Source: Lathyrus oleraceus (taxonomy: Eukaryota > Streptophyta > Magnoliopsida > Fabales > Fabaceae). From it: a DNA stretch of 64,000 nucleotides. The notes below the pieces were generated by a model. The model searched no databases, was not told the DNA's origin, and worked only from the letters and a program-made list of their open reading frames with translations. The stretch lies in NCBI RefSeq assembly GCF_024323335.1, contig NC_066583.1, positions 13,048,665-13,112,664 of the forward strand. The letters are read 5' to 3'. The position numbers and the translations under genes are program-made. This document shows positions 10,781 to 24,065 of this stretch, piece after piece; position 1 is the first letter of the stretch; every line of letters starts with the position of its first letter.

Positions 10781-12414
10781 ATGCCAAGTACTTGCTCACA
10801 AGGCGATAACTTAGCACCACCAATCGCTGAATTAGAGCGTTTCTTATATTTAAGACGCCGAATTCTAGAGTACCAACAAAGGTACAATATTCCCGATATC
10901 TTCTTTCCTACTGTTGAACCAGTTGTAAAACCAATCATGGCTGCAGTAGATCCACAAAATCGTCCTCTTAAGTTCTACGCTACTCCTTCCCAACAAGAAC
11001 CTCGCAGCAATATTGTTGCCCCTGCTATCAATCGAAACGATTTTGAGCTGAAACCCTCATTATTATCAGCCGTCTAACAACATCAATTTGCTGGAAATCC
11101 TATGGACGACCCTAATGAACATTTGACCAAGTTTGTGCAGTACGCAGACACTATGAAGGCGAATGGTGTATCTCAAGATGTGATAAGACTACGCCTCTTT
11201 CATTTCTCACTAAGAGACAAAGCTTGGGCTTGGTTGCAATCCTTGCCATCCAACTCAGTTACAACATGGGAAAAACTGAAGAACGTTTTCTTATTCCGGT
11301 ATTTTCCGCCAAGCAAAACTGCTATGCTGAGAGCTCAAATCAACGGGTTTCGACAAAAAGATGTAGAATCTCTCTACGACGCGTGGGAGAGATACAAAGA
11401 CATGATGAGGATATGTCCACATCACGGCCTCGAAGACTGGGTGATCATTCACACATTTTACAATGGGCTTCTGTATAACACAAGACTGACAGTAGACGCT
11501 GCCGTAGGAGGTGCACTTATGGACAAGCCATACAACGAAGCTTATCAACTCATTAAAAACATGGCCCAAAACCATTGCCAATGGGGAGGTGAAAGAACTC
11601 CAGTAGAAAAGTCCCAAATAAAAAGTGGAATGTACGAAATCAGTAGCCTTGACCACGTTCATGCAAAAGTAGATGCCCTTGTTCAAAAGTTAGACAACTT
11701 GACCATACCACCCGCAACCACCGTGGCTGCCATGACTCCAAACTGTGAGTTATGTGGAACCCCTAGACACACTGCACCAGAATGTCAGATATTAGCAGGA
11801 GTCCCAACCGATCAAGTGAATTATGCACAAGGAAATCCTTATTCGAATACCTACAACCCAGGTTGGAAAAATCATCCTAACTTTTCGTATAAGAATAACA
11901 ACACCCTGTATGCACCTGGCCAAGCACCTGCTGTTCCGCCTGGATATCAAAAGCCAGTTAATAATGCTCCTAACATGCCTAGGAAGTCCAACCTTAAACT
12001 AATGATGGAAAGCTTCATAGCTACCCAAGCTCAGACAAACATAGACTTCTTGAACCAAAACATACATACTAGCGAGCAACTTAAACAACTAGTGAGCAAA
12101 GTAGACGCCTAAGCCACCCACAACAAAATGCTTGAAACACATATTTCACAAGTGGCTCAATAGTAAGCATCTACTGCCTCTCCCGCTGGCACATTTCCTG
12201 GACAGCCGCAACCTAATCCAAAAGGACATGCAAATGCTGTTATACTGAGGAGTGGAAAAAAATAGACAGACACGTAGATCTAAGACTCCAAAATCCTGCC
12301 ATGTACCAAAAACCAGACAAAACCACAACTGAGGAGGTAAGTGAACCGAAAGAGAAGGAAGATAATACCCGAGAGGCCGAAGAGAAAGAAAAACCTTATG
12401 TGCCTCCACCACCT
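10781..12414 (+). pseudogene. Athila gag, decayed and interrupted
   Basis: Gag part of the Athila gag-pol frame, starting MPSTCSQG at 10781. The capsid domain (about 11100-11600) includes DDPNEHL, LRLFHFSLRDKA.AWL, WE..K..F and GGALMDKPYNEAYQLI. A zinc-knuckle-like CELCGTPRHTAPEC stands near 11743. In-frame stops: TAA 11075-11077, TAA 12110-12112, TAG 12161-12163, TAA 12164-12166. These sit in Gln-rich contexts and suggest C-to-T changes at glutamine codons. An A-run near 12258 marks a frameshift with further stops. The tail before the copia-type insertion is Glu/Lys-rich and ends in PPPP at 12403-12414. Confidence 0.9.
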
Positions 12415-14158
12415 TGAAATTTTGGTGTAGTCAGAGTTCAGATGTTCTACTCCAAGTCATGACATCTGATCCAACATTGTTACTCATACAACAATATAGT
12501 TATACAATTAAAACCTAGTACTAATGCGCACACATTCACAGATGTCACGACATCTGCTACTATATCACCATAGAATAGAAGAACACCCAGTTTTGTCCAT
12601 CTGGTACAAAGACACAGCAGAGATCAACATAGCCCTTACTTCTGTTGAGCATGCATACTTATCAGCATGATGCCTCAATAGTGATTTGATCCTCACCTGT
12701 TACAGTATTACAGTTTGTTGGCCTTGTGCTTGTATTTCCTAAAATAAAGGCTAAATAAGTTAACCTAATTTCCACATTTTAGGGTGCTAACAAATAGGCT
12801 ATTTGTTAGGTTCATTAATTGTAGCTCAGTTGTTAGTTTCCTGGATTTTGGCTCAGCTGTTTGATTCCTGAAGAATAGCCTGAGAAAATGCTGAAACAGA
12901 AAAACTAACCATCCTACAATTTAGCATATGCTGTCAGGAATGAATGTCACAACATTCAGTTTAACGTCCAGAACATAAACCATATGCTAAGTCTGTTATT
13001 TTCCTGAAAACAGACTGTGCTAAATGCTGTACTGTAGCAGACCAACAAGTCTATACTTCAATATCAGCTTACAGTACTAAATGTCAAAACATCCAGTTTG
13101 ACATTTACACAATGGGCCAGGTCTGTTATTCCTTTGATAAACAGACTGAAATAAATACTGAGTTGAAGCAGAAAAACCAACCTGCCTATTATTCAGTATA
13201 TGTTATCAATGATGAATGTCAAAACATTCTGATTGACATTCAAACAGTATGCTATGTACCAGGTCTGTTATTCTTTTGATAAACATACTGATATACATGC
13301 TGAGTTATAACAGACAGGATTATAACATGCAGAAGGGAAAAACACAGGAAATTGTTAACCCAGTTCGGTGCAACATCACCTACTCTGGGGGCATACCAAG
13401 CCAGGAAGAAGATCCACTATCAGCAGTATTAATTCAGAGTTAAACTCCCCCGTTTATAACTCTTCACTTAATCCCTACCCAATGCAATCTATACCTAGAA
13501 ACTCCTAGATAGAAACCTCCAGTTTCCATTCCTATCACTACAATTACAATGTAATGCTAAACACCTTGAACTTGCTTCACAGCTTCGTTCAAGATCATAA
13601 CAACTCTTGCCTACAGGCTTTGAGTTACAAATAATCTCATGCTTTTGAGCATTGAGAAACACATGGTAACCTTCCCACAGGTTGGGAGGTTTACCTCACA
13701 CACACCCCTAATTTTACATTCTTTGAGGCTTACAAAACCTAGGTTACAATATGCTATTTATAACCTAAGCACCCAACTGGATTTGGGCCTTCAGAAATCG
13801 CAGCAAACTTCTTTACAAAGTCAGCAGAAAACTTCTGCTACAATCAAGGTCTTTAATCTTTTAGTTCCTAAAATATCTCCATATTTAGAAACTGTATATT
13901 CTGATTGAGTCTTTAAGACCTCCACAAAGAATGCCACATAGGATTCTACCTAATCCCAAAATATTGAATCAGTTAACACATAGCAGAATTAACTAATTCA
14001 GTTTTATACACAGGCGCGATGTCACACTCACGATGTTATGACATCCTACATGACATGTTGGTCCAGATGTTGAACTTCTTCAACCCAACATATTAAAACA
14101 ACAGAGGTGATTACATTATTTGTTTTACAAAATTAATGCCAATCCTAAGGTACTAACA
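12415..14158 (-). repeat. 3' LTR of the copia-type element
   Basis: 1744 bp, given in plus orientation as TGAAATTTTGG...TACTAACA. It matches the split LTR 36489-37024 plus 58928-60164 throughout, with clearly more substitutions than either Ogre LTR pair and small indels such as extra bases near 59797 and 59870. The scattered reading frames inside are not genes. Confidence 0.92.
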
Positions 14159-14171
14159 ATCTCCCCCTTTG
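14159..14171 (-). other. Polypurine tract of the copia-type element
   Basis: On the minus strand the sequence reads AAAGGGGGAGAT directly before the LTR start TGTTAGTACC, the position and composition expected for plus-strand priming. A similar GGGGGAGAG lies at 14530-14540. Confidence 0.85.
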
Positions 14172-17100
14172 GCAAATTTTAGCTAAAACAAATAAACATT
14201 ACACTAGACACCACATTCCAATATGGGTCTGCACTTCCTCTTTGTCATTGTCAGCACCATCACGAACACCAATTTTGGTGTACATGAAGAAGAAGCTGTA
14301 CAAGAATCAGCTGCATCACAACCATTCCCCTCAACCCTAGAGCTTCCTGAAGAATATGTAGTGCTGAGTACATAGATCATGTAACTCATATCACAAGACA
14401 TAACTATCATCTTAACTCAGATCACAAGACACAAGTGATATACCCAGTTAGTGACTGTTGTGCCTGAAGCCAACTTCTGCTTGCTACCACATTTTGCTTG
14501 CTTCTGGTACATTCTCAAGACAATGTTTCTCTCCCCCTTTTTAGCTAAACATTTATAACTGAAACCTTCACAAAACCAGATCCAGGCGCAATATGCCCAA
14601 ATCTTAACAAACCCCATGGTTTAGAGGGAATGGAATGCCGCTCTTGTGAGAAGAGGAGTGCTGATACATCCTTTAAATAGGCCAGACCGTGCTTAGGAAT
14701 TAACGGTAGGAGTAAATGCTTGGTCAAGACCCATAAATATTTGCGGAGAATCAGTCAGAGAATCACCAACAATATCTCAGACTATCTTTGAATACCTTTT
14801 ATAGCTCTTGACTGTTTCTTTTCAGAAACAACAGTTCCAATGCATGTAGACTATTCTACATATGCAGTCAGACACGTTGCACGCGATGTCTTAACATTCA
14901 ACGTGGCCTTTGCCTGCATTCTTCCTATCATCATTTCCTAAGACCACTTTCGTACCTCCAGTGGTAGCTTGACATCTGGCACCACTACAGCCAAAATCAC
15001 AAACACCAGTAGGTGGTTACTCCCCTGTACCACACAACTGTAACACTCGGGCTTATTCTACTACACCACACCCATATTTCCTAATGACTATAAGTTTCAG
15101 AAGGAACTAACAATATTGTCCAAGGCAATGTCATGACATCCGGTCAAACATTCTTATGCTCACTCATCCTTGACACACACCACATCATCCCAATAACCAA
15201 CAAGGGTCCATACCTTGTTATCTGAGAACACATAGACCACAAGCTTGATGATTACTTGCAGTGCAAAGACAGAACTCCCCCTGTCATGAACAACCAACTC
15301 TCCTCTTGAAACTTGGAAATCACACATGAACATATCCAACACCTCAAAGTTGGACCTTCACATACTTCCTGATTCAAAGAGAACCCAGACCACTTGATGA
15401 ATGGAAAACATAAGATGCATCTTCATGTCTTCAAGAGCACTCCCTCTGTTCAACCCTCTTGGCTGAACACATCCACACTCTGTGCCAATCTCTCTTCTAA
15501 CCAGAACAGAAAGTCACTTCACAAAATGTTCTAACATTAGTTAGGACATCCTTCACAACATAACAAAGAACACCATCTGATAATCTTCAGATATCACTGA
15601 GTCACCCGCTTGATCCAAAAGAAACCAGACACAAATTGGGACATATGCATTCTCATCCCATTACAAGAGATAATCTTCCATAGATAGCTCAGAACTCCTA
15701 CCACAAGCTCCAAGAGATGAATAGAAAACACCTCCTTTTGTCTTCAACTTACTACTTTTCTGCTCAAAAGTAATTTGTCTCAGACTTTCCTCAAGAATAA
15801 TCAGCTGCCATTTGTTGATTATCTTGATTCTTCGAACTCACTTCTGAGATAGACCAAATGCCACTGGTTGATTACCTCCTTCATGAATCCTCATATGGGA
15901 AAGTCAAATGCCACTTTTTGACCTCTCCAAGTTTATCAAACTTCTCCCAGAGATATTCTGACCTTCCAAGTGAGACTTGAACTTCAAGCTACATGTTAAA
16001 CAAAACTTAGATTCTCTAAGACATGAACATGTAACATCTTCTCCATCCAGCAACTCCAACGAACTACAATGAGAACGATCTTTTTGAAGTACCCAATCTA
16101 CAACTCTGTAGACCCTTCTATCTTAAGTTGATGTGCCACTTCACCAACTAAGATTCTGACGTTGAACCAAATGTCACACCATTGTGTTTTAACATCTACC
16201 TGTTGAATTCAGCTCCTTCTTCTGCCACTTGAAAGAACTTCCTTCCTACACAGAACAAGAGTTCAACGCTCTCATAGACTTGATTGTGGAACAAAGTTTG
16301 AGTAAACAACCTCCATCCTGCAGGTTTTCAGTTAAGTCATCCAAGCTCACACCTTGATGAATCCCTGCTTCTTCTCCAAAGACATCAGACACTCTGATGT
16401 ATGAGTCTTCAGAAGGACCAGTTAGAGACTAACCCTTCAACTATACCAAGGATTCCACTTCCTAAAGCAAGGCTGTTTCCATGATGTCAAGAATGATGCC
16501 ACTTGTTCTTAACTCCACAGCGTGCATTAGCCAATGCACTTCCTTACTTAGATCAGAGATAAACTGATCCAAGTAACCACCATCAAGACTATGATGTCTT
16601 CTTCTTCTTGTACACACCAAGGCTGAACATGTTTCTTGCCAGGAAACCTTTTCAGAGATCATATGCTTTTGCTGCCACCAAAGAGATAGATCATAAACCA
16701 ATGTACTATCCTTCCTGTGATTCTGCACAGGGTCTTGAAGAAGAGTTGTTCCAACATCTTTAAGAACATCAGTTATCTTGAGCTCCAAGGATAATCAATT
16801 AAATACTTGTACTTGGCACAAGTAGACATTGATCTTAAATTCTTTCCCAATTATCCTTTCAGATACTTCCACCATAAGAATACCTTGAAAATACTCTTCT
16901 TGTGTCAACATCTTCTGCTTGTGAGCACCTCAACAGTTTTGAGAATCTTTCCAGATTAGATTCACCCTTAGGAATGAGAGAGATGAATCCTTCCTTGCAA
17001 ATGTGTCACACAACAACCAGAACCCATGTGACACAGGTCAACAACCAACCAGACCCTAGGCTGACCAAACGTGAGGAGGTTAACCAAAACTCCCCCTCAA

Positions 17101-17735
17101 ATTAACAATCATGGAAACTCCACACCAATATCCATGCATTGTACACAAATGTCTCAACATGACATACACCATCCCTACCAGTGGCAACTAACTCTATGAG
17201 TTATACCTATACATACTCCAATCACACCAATCAGACTCCAGCTGACCATAAGTACTAGTGAAAAAAAACAACACCAGTCAATAGTAGATATACATTGCCA
17301 GAGCATACTACCTCAACCAACCTCTGAATCTTCATATTCTCATTCCTTGAGAGAACTGTCACTTCTGAGCGTGGTGTTTGAATAACAAGATTCATGGTCC
17401 CAATCCTCTTAAATGACATAGCAATCAGGTTACCCCATTATTGACTTCTAACATCCAGGGGACTTGTCTTCCAACACAACATAGTACTTCAGAGAACAAC
17501 TATCCAACCCTGATCAATCTACAGGAATAAGACAAACAGCAGGAAATTGCACAATGTCACATCTCAACCAGCTCCACTTCTAGAGATCAGACTTCTAAAA
17601 GTGACCTTCTTGAGCACACACACAGTTGACCCTACCCTTGTCAACTTAGCACACACAGATGTCTCCTCTTCCAGGTCAGGAGTAGGTTCCAAACAAAAGT
17701 ATCCCTTTGTTTGACACCTAAAAACATCTGCTCTT
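14171..17735 (-). other. Copia-type internal region, no recognisable protein
   Basis: The longest minus-strand frame is 108 codons (16462-16788) and I recognise no domain in it or in the others. The repeated GGGGGAG tracts on the minus strand (near 14160, 14535, 15277, 17092; weaker near 15440) are the main regularity. Plus-strand frames are short. It may be a degenerate or replaced pol region. Confidence 0.6.
17731..17735. other. Target-site duplication CTCTT (left)
   Basis: CTCTT here and at 35877-35881 flanks the minus-strand Ogre derivative exactly at its TG...CA ends, showing integrase-mediated insertion into the copia-type element. Confidence 0.92.
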
Positions 17736-20700
17736 TGTAGCGGTGTATTCGTCGCTATATGATTTATTGATTTAAACCATAAGCAAAGCATACAATGAAT
17801 TTCGAGTCGCCACCGCACTTTTATTTATCCAAAGGACTGGCTAAAAAGCGAACAAAAGCCTAAGAAGTTTTACACGTAGAAAACTAATAAAAAGATCAGA
17901 GAGTCTAGGTAAGGGGTAAATTACGCAATGGGAAGGTGTTAGGCACCCATCACGTCCTAGGTACTCCTAGGGAGCCCTTTTCACACTTGTTGTATAAAAT
18001 TGTTATTTGTTATGACATAAGTATTGTGCAAACATGATTGGGAAGATGAGAAAAGAATATACAATTTTTATTGGGTTTGAACGGATGAACCCGTTGCCTA
18101 CGTACCTTCCATCAAAGGTAAGGATCAAAACGCCGTAGTTCGGCTAAAAACTTCCAAAAGTTAGTGGATTCAATTTTAAACACAAGCCCTAAGGTCTTAC
18201 GTTATCCACGGGAGAAAACTCAACCTTATACAAACAACAAGTCCACCATGTGAGAACGACTTCAACTTGCTAGTGAGGGGTTAACCCTATAATAAGCAAG
18301 GAAGACTTACAATTCAATCAACTAAGGACAAATAGGTGAGATTGATATCAACCAACTAAGATAAATCAAACCTATAGCTCATGTATGAAAAGATTAACAA
18401 TGGACAAAGCCAAAACAATTGAATGGGTGAAGTTAATTGATTATGATTATGAAAGTGGAGTCAAAGTGTGATTAAGATTAATTCAAAGAAGTATTATGAA
18501 ATGGAGTTTGAAAAAAGTCAAGGACTTGAGTCCAGGTTTTTAATTTGAAAACAATGAAGATGTTTGCACAATATCTATCTCAAGTTTGAAAGCAATGTGT
18601 GAAAAGGTTTAGGACATAATGGGGATGAATGGATGAAGATGGATTGTAAAACTTCTTAGAAAGTTCACCTCTTGAGATCATATAGAAGATGATTCAAGTG
18701 TGTCCTTTGGAATGGGCAATAAGCAATAACAAAGTAAGCAAACAACTGATACCGGATGCCACTCAATGGTCTTACTCCAATCTCACAAACAAAAAGCGGA
18801 TACCGGATACCAATAGATGGATTTACACCAATCTCCTAAAAAAGGAATGGATATCAGAGGCCACTCAATGGACTTATACTAATCTCCTCAACAAAGAAAA
18901 TGAAAGAAAGTGGATACCGGATGCCAATCTATCTGGACTTATACCAATCTCCAACAAAGGAAACATTGGGATGTCAGATGCCAATCTATCTGGGCTTACT
19001 CTAATCTCTAACATATGATCATAGGAAAACAAATGCCAAATTACACGGACTTACAATTGTATCCTCACATACAATCAAACAAAGCAACTTATGATCACAG
19101 GAAAGCAAATGCCAACTTACAGGGACTTATAATTGCATCCTCACATACAACCAAGTAAATGCATCAAGCAAAGATAAGATGAGTGGCCAATGAAATGGTC
19201 TTACAACTCACTTCCATATCATAGAAACAATGGCCAAAGGATGGTCTTACTATTGTCCTCAATGGGCAAACAACAAAGATAATGTCACAAAGACAAATGA
19301 GATGATCATACATTAATGAGCAATTAATGATGATAAATGCATAAAGCATACAAGCAAACATGTGCATATGAAACAACAATCAATCAATGAAAGCATTCAA
19401 CACACACTATAACCAAACAATGAGGCTCATACAAAAGGGTTAGGCATTGAAGCCAACTGGAATAGGGTTAATGGTGCTCTTAACCTTGCCATTGAGGGGC
19501 TAAGGTGAAGCAGATGAAAGGATATGAGGGGTGTGCCTCATTGCTCTTATCCCTGGTTAGGGAGAGCATTTGAATATCAGAAGGTGTGAGAGTTCAGAAA
19601 GTAGGAACTCTCTCCACAGATTATTGACTCGATAGATCTTGGGTTTGGATCTCAATGCTACAACCATGTAATGGGAGCAAGGAGAAGACTCACAGAATAG
19701 TGGGAGATAGACTACATATCTCTTATATCCACCAATTGCCTTATTTGAAGGACTTTTCCTGCTTGGGACAAATGTAAACACACACAAGCATTGCCTCTTA
19801 AGGAGGACTTCAGACAGTTGCCTGGCCAAGTAACAGGCCAGGTCTTCCAGACTACATGAAGAAAAGGGATTATACCTCAATGGAAATTGCTATAAAGCAA
19901 AGCAAAGCAAGTTCTTAAGAACTAAGCAACTAAAGGTACCTGAAATAGTCAAACAGAATCAGTACACAACTCAAAGTTAAATCAAAAGGAGTTAAGATCA
20001 ACAGTCAACACAATTGATTAAAAGGTGCAATGCACAAGACTCAAAGCTTGTAAACCAAGCAACCTACAAAAACAACAAATTAGTCATGATAAACAATCAA
20101 GCTTAATCAATTTGTAGTGATCTCTTTGAAGCATTTGTTGCTTAACCTGAAAACATGAACTCAAACATAAGCAACAGGACCACTAGGACAAGCCTAGGGT
20201 CAAAAGGGGATGAGAAAGTTAAAACAGCAAGTGATATCCAATCAAAATCAAGTTTAAACAATCAAGAAGCAAACTCAATTGGTTTCATGTTCATATCGTG
20301 CATCATCATCATTTCATAAACAAATTAGGTCAAGGCATGGCATATAGAAGCTCATAGAAGTCAACAGCAAGACTTAACTCAAAACCAATCATAAACAATT
20401 CCAAAAATCATCAAATAAATCATGATCAAACATAATCTATATCATGGTAATCACACCAAATTTCAGCTCAATTGGATCAAGGCAAGATGGTCAATGAAAA
20501 TCAGAAAGGCAGGGCAAGTTTAAGCATGCTCAAAGAAGTCAACCAAACATGTATCCACTTCAAAAAATCATAAATCAGTGATAACATATGAGAAATGAAT
20601 GGGATCAACACCATGACAAAGCTTAAGATGTCTACTAATCACATATAAAATTTCAAGTTCATCCAATAAAGTATGAGAATTTCACAAATGAAATGGGAAC

Positions 20701-23274
20701 ATGTGTCACAAAAAGTCAACATATGACTAAACAGGTGAGAAAATCTCAAACAATTAGGAAATGCCACAAATAATTCCAAGAAAATTCACATGTAAACTAG
20801 ACATCCAAGAGTATGTTCATGCAAAAATTCAAGCCAATTTGAGGTCAAGAGGCATGGTAATGAAAATCATCAAGTTGCACATCAATGGTGTGACACAAAT
20901 TGTCACACCCTAATTCAAAAAATCATAACTCAATGACCAGAGATGATAAATTCATAAACTCTATACCAAAATCACCATGAATGTGTCTAGTTTAAGCACA
21001 AAAAATTTGAAGGCCATTGGATAAAGCATCACCATTTCACAAATATTTTGGCAAAAGGTACAAAATATAAGCACATGTTACAAACCCTAATACCAATTAA
21101 AAACCATTCATCAAAAAAATCAGTAAAAATCATGATTAAATAATAGAGTTCCAGATGGACACAATGCAAAAATTCCCATGAAATTTGGATTTAAAATGAA
21201 TGTGATATGATTTTTGCAAGATGATGTAACAAAATGAAATGAATATTGAAAACACACATGACTTAATGAGACCAATGGCACGGGGATGGCAAATTTGTAA
21301 ATATTGGGCCAACTTAATGAAACGTGGCGTATTGGCTCATGGCTGGAAATGTTTTGATTGGCTGTTGGCTAATGGAACAGTAAAGTCTCATGCACACACG
21401 TGAACAGGAATTCTGGGCAAACATGGAAAATTAGGGTTTGTGAGCTACAGTACTTCCTTCATCTTCTCCAAAAATCGTGGAAAAAATTTGTCTCAAAATT
21501 AAACAACAGCCATGGCATTCGAACCAGCAGACCACACACATTCATAATCCAACATCCATATATCCTAAATCGAGCTAACAAAGGAGCAACAAGCAAAAAC
21601 ATGTTTGGATGTAAAAATTAAAAACCAGATTTCTCACACATAGCTCAACCATTTTTAGTGATTTAAAGTTCATTGTGACCAGCATAGCATAATCTAACTA
21701 AAGCATGGCATGATTTAGGAAATAGAGAGACTCGAAATCTTACCAAAAGTGAAGAGCAGCTGTGATATAGTTGTTGTTTGATGGTTTTGGTCCGAAACAG
21801 ATGAAGGTTCAAGCTCCAGATGATGAATGGTTAAGATGTTTTGGCTCAGCAACCTTGCCTTTAGCTCAAATCGAAAATTGCCATTAATGGAGCTTGGAGA
21901 AACAGAACTGGAAAATGGCTTACAGTCGTGGAATGCTGCTTGCAATGAGCTCACAAAGGATGATAAATGATGAAGCAGACAAAGAAGAATCGTGCTCTTT
22001 GAGATTTCTTCAAGAAAAAGTTCAAAATGCAAAATGAAGAATGGAGAGAAAAATGATTTTCTGTTTGGTATCTGAGGCTGCTAGGGTTGTTTCAGAAAGA
22101 GAATGAAGAATATATATGCTGTTTAATATTGGTTAATGTTTGGTTAGTGAGTGGTAATCCAATTTGCTAATTTGACATGTTTTTGCTAATTAATGATTTT
22201 CACACACATGGTGAGGTGCAAGAGCCATGGCTGCGAAATTGGGCTTTGGACATGTTCAAAACATCATTTCAGAACTTATCCAATTGGCAAAATGTGTTGG
22301 AAGTGGTTAATTTTGAAACTCATTTTTCAACCTCACTTGAAATTAATTCATGCCATTCCAAAAAGGCCATTTTGATTGGTGAAGTTTTGGTGAATGATGA
22401 TGACATATTTGGAAAGAGGGGATCAAATGTGACTTGTAGCAAAAAACCCCACCCAATTTGGCCAAATGGTTTGGAAGATATGGCCTTTTGAAGTTCAAAA
22501 ATTTGTGAGAATGATTTGATCATAACTTGCCAACCATACATGGGAATTGAGTGTTCTTGGACTTTTTGGAAATGGGAGAACAAGATCTTCAACTTTCATG
22601 TTGGGCAAAAATTCATTTGAAGCTTGTATCATGATGTAAGTTGAGGATCAAGAAGTTTCCATTTTTGGCAAATTCCAATTACAGGTCAACTTTCTATTTT
22701 TGGAAATTTCTTGTTTGACTTCAAATTCTTCCATGATGATGTTTGACATGATATATGAGGCCTATATGGACATGAATGAGCTCCCTCAGACCAATTCCCA
22801 TCATCAAATCACTGATTAAATGCACAGTTGACCAAGTTTGACTTCAGTTGACTTTACTAGGGATTTGCTTGACTGAACCATGTTCTGATGAATTCCAAAC
22901 CCTAATCACTTGAGATCTTGATTCAAAATGATGTCACAACATATATGAACTCTTGATTATTGATCATGGTGCCCAAATTCTTCAAGAATGGCCACCATCC
23001 ACTGTTTAATGGCTGATTTGACTGTTTGACTGATGATTGCTTCATCTGCAAGTAACATGGTCAAATGACAATATTTTTGTACTTTTTGGTTAGTAAACAT
23101 ATGAAAAGCAAAGATATACAAATGCAAAGCATGCTTGGTGATCAAGAAACACACTCACAAGACAAACTACCCAATAGGAGGGAAGCTAGGGCATGCAATG
23201 ATCCTTGAGGCCATGATATGATATGATATGATATGGGCCATGAGGGATCTTAGGGCCAAAATTGGGGTCTTACA
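17736..23274 (-). repeat. 3' LTR of the minus-strand Ogre derivative
   Basis: In element sense it starts TGTAAGACCCCAATTTTGGC, the typical Ogre LTR start, and ends ACCGCTACA. The U5 side (17900-18160) carries the conserved AACACCTTCCC.TTGCGTAATT stretch and one double-hairpin module (18085-18150). At 18740-19010 there are about five imperfect copies of a 45-50 bp unit with GGATACCGGATGCCAAT; from 19020 two copies of a 66-bp unit. A GATAT microsatellite lies at about 23215-23236. Confidence 0.95.
18080..18150 (-). other. Ogre LTR double-hairpin module
   Basis: On the minus strand: CGAACTACGGCG, a first hairpin with stem TACCTT/AAGGTA and six-base loop, ACGTAGGCA, then a second hairpin AACGG/CCGTT. 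The same layout, with different stem sequences, occurs in the other two Ogre elements. A second copy of this module is in the 5' LTR, 12,602 bp to the right. Confidence 0.7.
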
Positions 23275-23290
23275 GATGCCCCTATTTAAG
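23275..23290 (-). other. Polypurine tract of the minus-strand Ogre
   Basis: On the minus strand AAATAGGGGCATC directly precedes the LTR start TGTAAGACC. The youngest Ogre has the matching AATAGGGGCAGC before its 3' LTR. Confidence 0.85.
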
Positions 23291-24065
23291 GTCATTCTAG
23301 CCGGAGAAGTGAAGTTTAGAAATCTTCATCTCGACGCGGTAGAATGGGCTTAAATAACAGTAATGAGACAAATTTTGGTCCCTAAGAGACCTCATGATGC
23401 AAATGTATGCATGCAAAAGACACAAACTCTATGGGGAATATGGTTCACACAGAAGAAAAGACGGTCCATCGGAGTAATACACTCACCAGGCACAGAGACT
23501 CTAACAAGACTCTTGTTGGGGATAGTAATAGAAAGAAATGCGTGAACAGGACACGACTCTGGTTAGGGAACAGAAAACAGACTGGAGACCTTACTGGGGA
23601 AAAGAATTCCAAAGGAAAATAAATCCATTGGAGAGACACAAGCTGACTCCTGGGGAGAAGCAACAGGAAACTTCATTGAGGAAGTACCAAAGAAATGAGA
23701 TGTTACCGGTATAAGGGTAACAAGCTCAGGAAGAATGAATATCTAAGACCGGTATAAGGGTGAGAGATATCAATCAACCAACATCTGAGAAAGACCTGGA
23801 AAAGGTACATGAACTCAGGAAAATCTGACTCCACAAGGGACCGAGGTCATAATAGGGAGCAGAAAGGAAGGAACACCAGGGATACCGAGGTATATAATAG
23901 GTGACCGACCGAAACGTGAATTGGTATATATGCCAAAACACTCATCATCCGAAAGGAGGGCTTGAAAAAGCAAATCGACTTACAGGATGGACATTCGAGT
24001 CCGCAACGGGAAAACAAATCTTACTCAAAATGGGGACACAAACCCAAAGAGTGCATGAGATGCAA

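Larger units (their letters stand above)
9073..12414 (+). mobile_element. Athila-type LTR retrotransposon, left segment
   Basis: Ty3/gypsy element of the Athila type: LTR TGATAACGCG...CGTATCA, tRNA-Asp-type PBS and an Athila-like gag. It inserted into the old Ogre gag; CTCCT at 9068-9072 would be the left half of the target duplication, with the right half outside the window. It is interrupted at 12414 by the copia-type element and continues at 60170. The polyprotein frame continues exactly across that gap (PPPP before, YKPP after). Confidence 0.92.

Noticed and set aside
16462..16788. 108-codon minus-strand frame as a copia protein
   Set aside because: No Gag, integrase or RT motif is visible and the frame has no continuation on either side.
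18689..19018. 109-codon plus-strand frame with repeated W-x-Y-x-N-L, also at 31291-31620
   Set aside because: It is antisense within the Ogre LTR and arises from a 45-50 bp tandem repeat; the two copies are just the two LTRs.
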